Translations under genes and position numbers: made by a program
Notes under the pieces: model-generated
The model's input: the letters and a program-made list of their open reading frames with translations, nothing else
Databases searched by the model: none
What the model was told of the DNA's origin: nothing
NCBI GenBank assembly: GCA_025963425.1
Contig: JAOPUQ010000024.1
Span: 1 to 21,217 of the forward strand
Direction of reading: 5' to 3'
DNA: 21,217 bases
DNA from: Modestobacter sp.
Lineage (GTDB): Bacteria > Actinomycetota > Actinomycetes > Mycobacteriales > Geodermatophilaceae
In this document: positions 13,980-21,217 of the stretch, piece after piece
Position numbering within the stretch: the stretch's first letter is position 1
Layout of the letters: the number at the start of each line of letters is the position of its first letter

Positions 13980-15648
13980 GTGCGATCCCGCCCGCCCGCA
14001 CGGTCGGCGGGCCGGCACGTCGGGTCCGGAGCCGGTCGAGAACGCACCACAGGACGAGCGCCGGCCCGACGACGAGCAAAGCGAGGACGACGGACAGGGC
14101 GGCGGTCGGGCCCTTCCGGCCGAGCTCCTCGCTGTTGAGCACGACGACCGCCAGCGTCTCGCTCCCGGGCCCGTAGAGGAGACTGGACATCGTCACCTCG
14201 TGCAGGGCGGTGAGGAAACAGATCAGCCAGGCGCCCAGCAGGGCCGGCGCCAGCGGCCGCAGGGCGACGGTCCGGACGGCGGTGAGCGCGCCGGCGCCGC
14301 TCACCCGGGCGGCGCGCAGCTCGTCGGGCGGCAGCCGGTCGAGTGCGCCGGCGATCGGCCGGTGCGCGAAGGCCCACAGCTTGGCCAGGTAGGCCAGCAG
14401 GATCAGCGTCAGCGTCCCGGACAGCCAGCGCCCGTAGGTCATCAGCAGCGCGACCGCGAGCGTCGAGCCGGGGAGCACGAGCGTCAGGGTGATCAGGGAC
14501 GCCGTCGCGCGCCCGGCCCGGCGACTTTCCACCACCGCCACGAGCCCGCCCAGCCCGACGAGCAGGGTCGCCGCGATCCCGGCCAGGCCGACGCTCCGTC
14601 CGAGCGCCTCGACGGTGCGGGGGGTGAGCACCTGCCGGAAGTGGTCCACGGTCCAGTTGCCCGGCGTCGGCGGCACGCCCAGGGCGCCGGTCACCGAGGA
14701 CAGCAGGAGGGCGGCCAGCGGCAGCGCCACGGTGAGGAACAGGTAGCCGGCCAGACCGGCGGCCTCGGCCCGGCGCACCGCTCGCCGCTCCGGGGAGCTC
14801 GGCGTCCCCTGCGCGTCGGCCGGCCGCGATGCCCGTAGCCGCGGACCGAGGAACGCGTCGGTCGGTGCCACGCAGGCGACCGCGACGAGGACGAGCAGCA
14901 GGGCGAGCGTGACCGCTTCGAGGAAGGAGCCCGGGTCGCCGCCGATGGAGAGGTCGGCATAGATCCGCGTGGTCACGGTGCTGAAGCCGGCAGGTGCGCC
15001 GAGGACCTGCGGGATGGCGAAGGTGCCCAGGGTGAGCACGAAGACCAGCACGGCGGCGGCCGACACCGCCGGCAGCGACAGCCGGAGCGTGATCGTGCGC
15101 AGCACCGTCACGCTCCCCGCGCCGGAGACCCGGGCGGCGCGTTCGAGGTCCGGCTCCGCTCGCGCGGCCAGCCCCACGGCGACGACCAGGTAGACCAGGG
15201 GAGCGGCGTTCACCACCAGGACCAGCCACACGCCGAGGGGGCCGAGCAGCCCGGCCCAGGAGAGCCCGAGCAACGTGTCGGTGAAGCCTGCCCGCGCGTA
15301 CGCCTGGGTCCAGCTGTAGCCGAGCACGAAGTCGGGCACGACCACCGGCAGCAGGACCGCGGCCCGCCAGAACGCCCGGCCGGGGAGGTCGGGCCGGCGC
15401 AGGACCAGCGCCATGGCGACGCCGATCGGAACGGCGGCGAGGGTGACGCCCGACGCGAGGACGACGGTGTTCCGCGCTGCCGTGCCCAGTCCGTCGGAGC
15501 CGATGACCCGCAGGACGTCGCCGTCCCCGTCCTGCCAGACGACCTGGGCCAGACGCAGCAGGGGGAGGGCGACGAGCACGGCGAGGACGGCGAGGACGGC
15601 GACCGTGGCGCTGGTCCTGGCCGGGGTCGGCGTGCCGCCCGGAGGCAT
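13969..15648 (-). CDS. ABC transporter permease, fused double-domain (FbpB/ThiP-like)
   Basis: A 559-residue inner-membrane permease made of two homologous halves of about six membrane helices each. Each half carries one EAA loop contacting the ATPase: ERAARVSGAGSVTVLRTITL in the first half and ELRAARVSGAGALTAVRTVAL in the second. The fused arrangement is known for iron(III) and thiamine importers and related 2-aminoethylphosphonate systems. The halves are joined by a charged linker (RASRPADAQGTPSSPERRAVRR). ATG 15648 is four bases from the stop of the binding-protein gene, and the 3' end overlaps the ATPase gene. Everything expected is present; substrate remains open. Confidence 0.9.
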   Translation of the reverse strand: MPPGGTPTPARTSATVAVLAVLAVLVALPLLRLAQVVWQDGDGDVLRVIGSDGLGTAARNTVVLASGVTLAAVPIGVAMALVLRRPDLPGRAFWRAAVLLPVVVPDFVLGYSWTQAYARAGFTDTLLGLSWAGLLGPLGVWLVLVVNAAPLVYLVVAVGLAARAEPDLERAARVSGAGSVTVLRTITLRLSLPAVSAAAVLVFVLTLGTFAIPQVLGAPAGFSTVTTRIYADLSIGGDPGSFLEAVTLALLLVLVAVACVAPTDAFLGPRLRASRPADAQGTPSSPERRAVRRAEAAGLAGYLFLTVALPLAALLLSSVTGALGVPPTPGNWTVDHFRQVLTPRTVEALGRSVGLAGIAATLLVGLGGLVAVVESRRAGRATASLITLTLVLPGSTLAVALLMTYGRWLSGTLTLILLAYLAKLWAFAHRPIAGALDRLPPDELRAARVSGAGALTAVRTVALRPLAPALLGAWLICFLTALHEVTMSSLLYGPGSETLAVVVLNSEELGRKGPTAALSVVLALLVVGPALVLWCVLDRLRTRRAGPPTVRAGGIAHVG

Positions 15649-15651
15649 CGA

Positions 15652-16662
15652 TCAGCCGCCGAAGACCTGGCGGTAGTCGCTGAGGATCGCCTCCTGGTCC
15701 TTCCTGATCGTCGCCCAGTCCGGGGAGACGATCGGCGCACCCTCGGGGAGGGCCGGACCGGCGACGCCCGGCCTGGTGGGGTACGAGCCGGCCTTGCCGA
15801 GCACCCGTTGGCCGTCGTCCCCGACGACGAAGGCGATGAAGTCCTGCGCGGCCTGGGAGTCGGCGCTGGAGGTGGCCAGTGCGACGGGCCCGTAGATCGC
15901 CACCGCGCCCGGGTCCGGCCACACGACGTCCACCGGGGATCCGTCGCCCTTGGCCGCGTAGGCGGAGTTGGCGGTCGTGAGGCCGGCGGCGTAGATGCCC
16001 TGTGCCACGCCGGTGGTCACGTCGTCCGGCGTGCTCACCTGGACCGCGCCGTTGCTCCGCAGGTCCGCGTAGAAGCGCACGCCGTAGTCGGGGTCCTCGG
16101 CGAACCAGCCCAGCGCGCCGAGCGCCGAGGCGGCCACGGAGGGATCGGGGACGGCGACCGCGTCGGTGTAGCCGGGGCCGGTCAGGTCTGACCAGGTCCG
16201 CGGCGCCGGGACATCGGTGCGGTGCACGGCCACCATGTAGAGCACCGCCGCACCCACGTAGTCGTCAGTGCGGTACTCACCGGGGATCGCATCGGAATCG
16301 GGCGGCGTCCACCCGCCGACGAGCCCCTGGTCGACGAGGGCCTGGACGGTCAGCGGGTCGCAACCCCACACCACGTCGGCGCGCAGCCCACCCGACCGCA
16401 CGTCGGCCGCGACCCGTGCGTTCAGCTCCCCGGTCGGGGCGCGGAACAGGTCGATCCGGCTGCCGGGGCGCCCCTTCTCGAACGCCTGGATCACCGGCTG
16501 GATCGTGTCGTCGCTGACGCACGTGTACAGGGTGACCGTCTGCGACGGTGCGGCGTCGCCGTTCACCCCGCCACAGGCGGCCAGGCTCAGCACGCCGACG
16601 GCGGCGAGCGCGAGCGATCGCGATCGACTCCCGGCAGGCTGACCGACCGACCCCGTCGTCAT
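15652..16662 (-). CDS. ABC transporter substrate-binding lipoprotein (family of iron/AEP/polyamine binders)
   Basis: A 336-residue secreted lipoprotein, first gene of the leftward transporter operon. The N-terminus has a basic region (SRSRS), a hydrophobic segment and the lipobox SLAAC with Cys30 as lipidation site, so it is held at the outer face of the membrane. The mature protein begins with VTLYTCVSDDTIQPVIQAFEK, the usual first strand and helix of extracellular solute-binding proteins of the FbpA/PhnS type. Later parts GVAQGIYAAGLTTANSAYA and VAIYGPVALATSS fit the same fold. The double-tyrosine iron motif of FbpA is not evident, so iron is only one of several possible ligands. The ATG at 16662 has only a weak ribosome site. 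Confidence 0.85.
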   Translation of the reverse strand: MTTGSVGQPAGSRSRSLALAAVGVLSLAACGGVNGDAAPSQTVTLYTCVSDDTIQPVIQAFEKGRPGSRIDLFRAPTGELNARVAADVRSGGLRADVVWGCDPLTVQALVDQGLVGGWTPPDSDAIPGEYRTDDYVGAAVLYMVAVHRTDVPAPRTWSDLTGPGYTDAVAVPDPSVAASALGALGWFAEDPDYGVRFYADLRSNGAVQVSTPDDVTTGVAQGIYAAGLTTANSAYAAKGDGSPVDVVWPDPGAVAIYGPVALATSSADSQAAQDFIAFVVGDDGQRVLGKAGSYPTRPGVAGPALPEGAPIVSPDWATIRKDQEAILSDYRQVFGG

Positions 16663-16921
16663 GAGAGCTCACCCCGCGGCGAGGCTACGGGCGCAGGCCC
16701 CGCCGATGTAGGCCCGTGGACCACCGCAGCCGGCGCTGCGGCTGTTCGTGGCTCCTCGCGACGGCGCGCTGACAGGCGCGGCCCACGCCGACCCGGAGCG
16801 GCCGGCGGTCGAGACCGGCGCGCCTGGAGACCGGTACGTCGGCCGGGCAGCTGCCTGGACTCCCTCCGCCAGCGACCCGACCGGACGGTGCGCGGCCCAA
16901 CGTGCCGAGGGGGCAGCGGCG
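16663..16921. other. Intergenic region upstream of ABC operon
   Basis: No convincing gene on either strand. It should contain the promoter of the leftward ABC operon, but I cannot point to a reliable -35/-10 pair. A seven-base inverted repeat CCGCAGC / GCTGCGG with a four-base loop lies at 16724-16741 without a following U-run; it might be an operator or part of an untranslated leader. Confidence 0.35.
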
Positions 16922-17855
16922 TCAGCAGGGCTGCGGCTCGCCGGCGATCGGCAATCGGACGGTGAACGTGCTCCCCGAGCCAGGCCGGGAGTCCACGAGC
17001 ACGGTGCCACCGTGCCCTTCCTGGCCGATCGCGCGGACGAGCGCCAGCCCCTGCCCCACGGTCAGGTGCGTGGCCACGTCCGCGGACGTGACCACGCTGA
17101 TCGTTCCCCCTGGCCGGTCTCCTCGATGGCGTCGGCGGCGTTGACGGTGGAGGAACGCCTGGCTGAGGTCGGCGACGTTGCAGCGGACGGGAGGAAGGTC
17201 GGCCGGCTCCACCTGGACGTCGGCGACGGAGCTCACCCGGTGGCGGGCGACGGTCAGGGTGGCCCTGAGGACCTCGTTCAGGTCGGCATCGGCCCGTGCC
17301 GACTGACGGGATCGCTGAAGGCCCGCATCGCGTGGACGATCGTGGCGACCCGGTCGATCCCCTCCAGCGGCTGCGCGATCGCGCCGGGGATCTCCGCCTG
17401 CAGGTAGTCGATCTCACCGCTCTCCTCGGCCCGTCGCGCCCTGGCCTGCCGCTCCGCGAGCGAGAGGGGCTCCGGGATCTCCAGGAGATCCCGGTACAGC
17501 AGCACCATCCGGAGGAGGTCCTGGCAGGACTCGGCCAGGAACCGGGTGCTGTCGCCCACGAACTGGATGGGTGTGTTGATCTCGTGCGCCAGCCCGGCGG
17601 CGAGCCGCCCCAGGCCTCCAGACGGAACACCTGCCGGAGCTCCGCCTCGCGCACCTGCACGCGACGCCGGCCACCGCGGCCCGGTACGAGGTCCACGTCC
17701 TCGGCGCATGCCTCCACGAGGGCCTGCGGACCCCGGACGTTGCCGCTGATCTTGATCGCCGAGGAGGACGGGGGGTAGGGCCAGGTACGCCCTCCTGTGC
17801 CTCCATCGGCACGGGGTCGGGCGCGCCTGAGCAGAAACGAGACGAGAGTGGCCAT
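16922..17855 (-). pseudogene. Sensor histidine kinase relic
   Basis: Pieces of one histidine kinase occur in order but in different frames. From an ATG at 17855 the frame gives an N-terminal part ending VREAELRQVFRLEA. The H-box GRLAAGLAHEINTPIQFV follows one frame over (about one base lost near 17615). It runs to FSDPVSRHGPMPT and a stop at 17278. The next piece, DLNEVLRATLTVARHR to NVADLSQAFL, is shifted again by one base near 17288. NAADAIEETGQG (N-box) is in a third frame, then GTISVVTSADV returns to the second. The DxGxG region of the ATPase domain is deleted: SADVATHLTV runs straight into GQGLALVRAIGQ. The tail GGTVLVDSRPGSGSTFTVRLP is intact. Without a readable frame and the G1 box it cannot be active. 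Confidence 0.75.
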
Positions 17856-18285
17856 TTCCCCCGGCGGAGGGAATGCGGGCCGGCCGGTCACGGGAGCTGG
17901 GTGCCCGGTCAGTGCGGGGCGGGCTGCGCGCTCGACCGCCACCTGCAGCCCGGCGTCCAGGCGACGGCGGTTGGCCAGGCCGGTCAGCGGGTCGGTGTCG
18001 GCGGTGGCGGCGACCCGCAGCAGCCGGCCGCTGCCCAGCGCGACGACGACCGCGGTGCCGCTGATGACCAGGGCCGCGAAGGCGCCGGTGGGTCTCAGGC
18101 TGCTCATCGTGACGCCGCACGCGACCAAGGAGCACGTGGCAGCAGGTCGCGGGCCGGGTGAAGCACATGCCGGTGTCCAGCGCCACGAAGATGTAGAAGC
18201 TGGCCAGCGCGACGCCCGTGGGGGTGGCACCGGCGAAGACGACGGCGAGCAGGACGCCGTGCGACGCCCAGGCAGGCAGCCGCCG
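17856..18285 (-). pseudogene. Membrane diguanylate cyclase (GGDEF) relic
   Basis: Starting abruptly near 18285, a membrane-helix region reads LPAWASHGVLLAVVFAG and ALASFYIFVALDTG. It then changes frame by one base near 18127 into VACGVTMSSLRPTG, a further helix (ALVISGTAVVVALGSGRLL) and the linker ATADTDPLTGLANRRRLDAG, the classical beginning of a GGDEF domain. The domain stops after its first helix; the catalytic GG(D/E)EF part is missing and the sequence runs into the start of the kinase relic. Both ends are therefore lost and the gene is dead. Such membrane GGDEF proteins make cyclic di-GMP. Confidence 0.65.
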
Positions 18286-18288
18286 AGG

Positions 18289-18602
18289 GTGGACGCGACC
18301 CGGCCGGGTGAGCTGCTGCCCGGCCGCGCGCTCGGCCGGCTGCTGCGCGCGGTCCCGGCCCCGCTGGCCGCGGCCCCGGCCCGGGTCGGGTTGCTCGACC
18401 GGCCGGCCCGGTTGCTGACGCGGCTGCACACGAAGGAATCGGCCGGCGAGGGGCTCGGCGCGGTCGCCCCGATCCGGCCGCCGGTGACCTCCGGCTCGGT
18501 GCCGCCGCGGCCCAGCGTGGTGCGGGTGCCCACCGTCGTCCAACTCCCGGAAGGCGGGTCGCCCCGACGTGCCCGTCCGGAACCGTCGGACCCGTCCGGT
18601 AG
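18289..18602 (+). pseudogene. Coding-like relic of unknown gene, 5' truncated
   Basis: From about 18289 the + strand reads VDATRPGELLPGRALGRLL, RVGLLDRPARLLTRLHTKE and PPVTSGSVPPRPSVVRVP with nearly every codon ending in G or C, which looks like the C-terminal end of a real protein. It has no proper start, it begins where the diguanylate cyclase relic breaks off, and its frame has no stop before running through recC in the wrong frame. A TAG at 18600 in another frame could be the original end after a frameshift. I do not recognise the family. It may also be fortuitous. Confidence 0.3.
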
Positions 18603-18611
18603 ACAGGCGAC

Positions 18612-21217
18612 GTGCTGCACCTCCACCGCGCCGAGCGGACCGCCCGCCTCGCCGACGGCCTGGCGGAGGTCCTGGCGACCCCGCTGGCCGACCCGTTCGC
18701 GCAGGAGGTCGTTGCCGTGCCGGCCAAGGGCGTCGAGCGGTGGCTCGCCCAGCGGCTGTCGACGGTCCTCGGTGCGGGCGGGGCGGGAGACGGCATCTGC
18801 TCGGGCATCGACTTCCCGTCGACCGGCCGGCTCGTCGACGGGGCACTGGCCGCCGCCCGCGGCACCGATCCGCGCGACGACCCCTGGGCCCGGCCGCTGT
18901 GGCCGCTGCTGGGGGTCATCGACGACTGCCTCGGGGAGCCGTGGTGCGCCGTCCTGGCCCAGCACCTCGGCTGCGGCGCCGACGACCACCGCCGCGGCCG
19001 CCGCTGGGCCACCGCCGCGCACCTGGCCGAGCTGTTCCGCACCTACGCGGCGCACCGACCGCAGATGCTCCGCGACTGGGCCGCCGGGCAGGACACCGAC
19101 GGGTACGGTCCGCTGGCCGAGGACCTCCGGTGGCAGGCCCAGCTGTGGCGCCGGCTGCGCGAGCGGCTCGGCCCCAGCCCGGCCGAGCACCTGGACGCCG
19201 CCTGCGCGGCGCTGCGTGCCGACCCCATCCTGTCCGACCTCCCCGCCCGGGTCAGCGTCTTCGGCCCGACCCGGCTCTCGACGCAGTCGCTGGCGGTGCT
19301 CGACGCGCTCGCCGAGCACCGTGACGTGCACGTCTGGCTGCCGCACCCCAGCCCGGCACTGTGGGGCGGGCTGGCCGGCCGGACGGCGGTCCGCCGGCGC
19401 GACGACCCGACGGCCACCTTCGCCGCGCACCCGCTGCTGCGCAGCCTCGCCCGGGACGTCCGCGAACTCCAGCTGCGGCTCCCGGCGCATGCCGACTCCC
19501 ACCACCGCGACGACGACCGGCCAGGCACCCTGCTCGGCCGGCTGCAGGCCGACCTGCGCGACGACCGGCCGCCCGCAACCGGAGCCGACGCCGACGACAC
19601 CGTGCAGGTGCACGCCTGCCACGGCCCCGCCCGCCAGGTCGAGGTGCTGCGCGAGGTGCTGCTGCGGCTGTTCGAGGACGACCCGACCCTGGAGCCGCGC
19701 GACGTCCTCGTGCTGTGCCCCGACGTGGAGACCTTCGCCCCGCTGATCTCGGCGTCCTTCGGGCTCGGCCCCGGCCTGCCGCACCCCGGCAACGCCCTGC
19801 GGGTCCGGCTCGCCGACCGCAGCCTGCGCCAGACCAACCCGCTGCTGGACACCGTCGCCGCGCTGCTGGACCTCGCGCAGAGCCGGGTGACCGCCAGCCA
19901 GGTGCTCGACCTGGCCGCCACTCCCGGCGTCCGCCGGCTGTTCGGGTTCGCCGATGCCGACCTGGAGCGGATCCGCGACTGGGTCGCCCGGTCGGGGGTC
20001 CGCTGGGGCCTCGACCCGACCACCCGCGCGCCCTACGGCATGGACATCGTCGCGCAGAACACCTGGCGGGCCGGCCTGGACCGGGTGCTGCTGGGGGTGA
20101 CCACCTCGGAGGACCAGCCGGTGTGGCTCGACCTCGCGCTCCCGCTCGACGACGTCGACAGCAGCGACATCGACCTCGCCGGCCGGCTGGCCGAGCTGCT
20201 CGACCGGTTGGAGGACGTGCTGTCGGCGCTGTCCGGCGAGCACCCCGTCGGGCACTGGGTCGACACCCTCGCCGGCGCCCTGGACACGCTCACCGCCACC
20301 GACCCCGACGACGCCTGGCAGCTGGCCCAGGCCCGCCGGGAACTGGCCGAGGCCGGCGAGGGCGGCACCAGCCCGGTCCGGCTGGCCGACGTCCGGGCGA
20401 TGCTGGCCGACCGGCTGCGTGGCCGGCCGACCCGCGCCAACTTCCGCACCGGCAACCTGACCGTCTGCACGCTGGTGCCCATGCGGTCGGTCCCGCACCG
20501 GGTCGTGGTGCTCCTCGGCCTGGACGACGGAGTCTTCCCGCGCACCAGCGGCGTCGACGGGGACGACGTGCTGGCCCGCGATCCCTGCGTCGGGGAGCGC
20601 GACGTGCGCAGCGAGGACCGCCAGCTGCTGCTGGACGCCGTGCTCTCCGCCGGTGACCGGCTGGTGATCCTCTACACCGGCGCCGACCCCGTCAGTGGGG
20701 CGCCCCGGCCACCCGCGGTTCCGGTCGGTGAGCTGCTCGACGTGGTCGTGGCGATGGCGCCCGGCAGCCGCGACCAGGTGGTCCGGCACCACCCGCTGCA
20801 GCCCTACGACGCCCGCCAGTTCACCGGGGCGACCCCGTTCAGCTTCGACCCGGTGAGCCTGGCCGGTGCCCGGCAGGCCGCCCGCCCCCGACGGCCGGCC
20901 ACGCCGCGCCGGCCGCTGCCGCCCCGGCCGGGGCCGGTCGCGCTCGAGGACCTCATCGCCTTCGTCGAGCACCCGGTCAAGGCCTTCCTGCGGCAGCGCC
21001 TGCGCATCACCCTCCCCGGCGAGGACGACGAGGTCGCGGACGCGCTGTCGGCCTCGCTGGACGCGCTGCAGGAGTGGGCAGTGGGGGAGCGGCTGCTGTC
21101 CGCCGGGCTCCGCGGGCTGCCCGCCGCCGACGCCGAGCGCAGCGAGTGGCTGCGCGGCACCCTGCCGCCGGGGGCGCTGGGCAGCCGGGTGCTCACCCGG
21201 GTCGGGGGCCGGGTGGC
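18612..21217 (+). CDS. recC: Exodeoxyribonuclease V subunit gamma RecC, 3' end outside window
   Basis: Subunit of the RecBCD helicase-nuclease, which processes double-strand DNA ends for RecA and recognises regulatory sites. 868 residues are visible of a family length of about 1100. GTG 18612 gives the typical start VLHLHRAERTARLADGLAEV, followed by VVAVPAKGVERWLAQRL. Later RVSVFGPTRLSTQSLAVLDAL is characteristic of the end of the first helicase-like domain. TLVPMRSVPHRVVVLLGLDDGVFPR marks the second inactive helicase-like domain. EDLIAFVEHPVKAFLRQRL opens the nuclease-like C-terminal domain. The frame is uninterrupted to the window edge. recB and recD should follow to the right. No ribosome site of note precedes the start. 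Confidence 0.92.
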   Translation, partial: MLHLHRAERTARLADGLAEVLATPLADPFAQEVVAVPAKGVERWLAQRLSTVLGAGGAGDGICSGIDFPSTGRLVDGALAAARGTDPRDDPWARPLWPLLGVIDDCLGEPWCAVLAQHLGCGADDHRRGRRWATAAHLAELFRTYAAHRPQMLRDWAAGQDTDGYGPLAEDLRWQAQLWRRLRERLGPSPAEHLDAACAALRADPILSDLPARVSVFGPTRLSTQSLAVLDALAEHRDVHVWLPHPSPALWGGLAGRTAVRRRDDPTATFAAHPLLRSLARDVRELQLRLPAHADSHHRDDDRPGTLLGRLQADLRDDRPPATGADADDTVQVHACHGPARQVEVLREVLLRLFEDDPTLEPRDVLVLCPDVETFAPLISASFGLGPGLPHPGNALRVRLADRSLRQTNPLLDTVAALLDLAQSRVTASQVLDLAATPGVRRLFGFADADLERIRDWVARSGVRWGLDPTTRAPYGMDIVAQNTWRAGLDRVLLGVTTSEDQPVWLDLALPLDDVDSSDIDLAGRLAELLDRLEDVLSALSGEHPVGHWVDTLAGALDTLTATDPDDAWQLAQARRELAEAGEGGTSPVRLADVRAMLADRLRGRPTRANFRTGNLTVCTLVPMRSVPHRVVVLLGLDDGVFPRTSGVDGDDVLARDPCVGERDVRSEDRQLLLDAVLSAGDRLVILYTGADPVSGAPRPPAVPVGELLDVVVAMAPGSRDQVVRHHPLQPYDARQFTGATPFSFDPVSLAGARQAARPRRPATPRRPLPPRPGPVALEDLIAFVEHPVKAFLRQRLRITLPGEDDEVADALSASLDALQEWAVGERLLSAGLRGLPAADAERSEWLRGTLPPGALGSRVLTRVGGRV

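Noticed and set aside
16724..16741. Rho-independent terminator
   Set aside because: A seven-base stem is present but there is no U-run on either strand and no gene ending next to it.
16659..20972. Very long open frame of about 1437 codons on the - strand
   Set aside because: It crosses recC, the relics and the intergenic region, is Arg/Pro/Gln-rich shadow sequence, and only short stretches inside the relic zone look protein-like. Open shadow frames are normal at this GC content.
1..21217. tRNA/rRNA genes, CRISPR arrays, insertion sequences and attachment sites
   Set aside because: No cloverleaf-type sequence, regularly spaced repeats, transposase motif or flanking direct repeats were recognised on either strand.

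Overview
The window is about 21 kb of very GC-rich DNA. Codons end almost always in G or C, GTG starts are common, and neighbouring genes overlap by 1-4 bases. The gene content (a Hhy-type uptake [NiFe]-hydrogenase cluster plus RecC) fits an actinomycete. A Geodermatophilus/Blastococcus-like bacterium is a guess from style, not something the sequence proves.

Bases 1-12999 (+ strand) hold one compact hydrogenase locus. It starts inside the large-subunit gene, whose N-terminal half lies outside the window and whose frame is interrupted by a TGA at 33-35. It continues with a NifU/Rieske-like iron-sulfur protein (HhyE-like), three uncharacterised proteins, a 39-residue membrane microprotein, two small acidic disordered proteins, the C-terminal processing protease, hypC, hypF, a second hypC, hypD, hypE, and two tandem paralogous proteins of the DUF6390 type. 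No hypA, hypB or small-subunit gene is visible; they are presumably upstream. HypF and HypE make the CN ligands, HypC and HypD assemble and carry Fe(CN)2CO, the protease trims the large subunit after Ni insertion, and the HhyE-like protein probably passes electrons towards the respiratory chain.

Bases 13002-16662 (- strand) encode a three-gene ABC importer: ATPase, fused double permease and substrate-binding lipoprotein of the iron/2-aminoethylphosphonate/polyamine type. It converges tail to tail on the hydrogenase locus with only two bases between the stops. Bases 16663-18611 form a relic zone: a sensor histidine kinase and a membrane diguanylate cyclase on the - strand, both broken by several frameshifts and deletions, then a short coding-like relic on the + strand. 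From 18612 to the end the + strand carries recC, cut by the window edge.

The most unusual observations are these. (1) The C-terminal part of both DUF6390-type proteins looks like a HypC domain, keeping the counterparts of HypC Cys2 and its conserved His. (2) The Rieske-like domain has Cys at both positions where Rieske proteins have His. (3) The large-subunit frame carries an in-frame TGA in a conserved helix. (4) Several small uncharacterised proteins sit in the middle of the operon.
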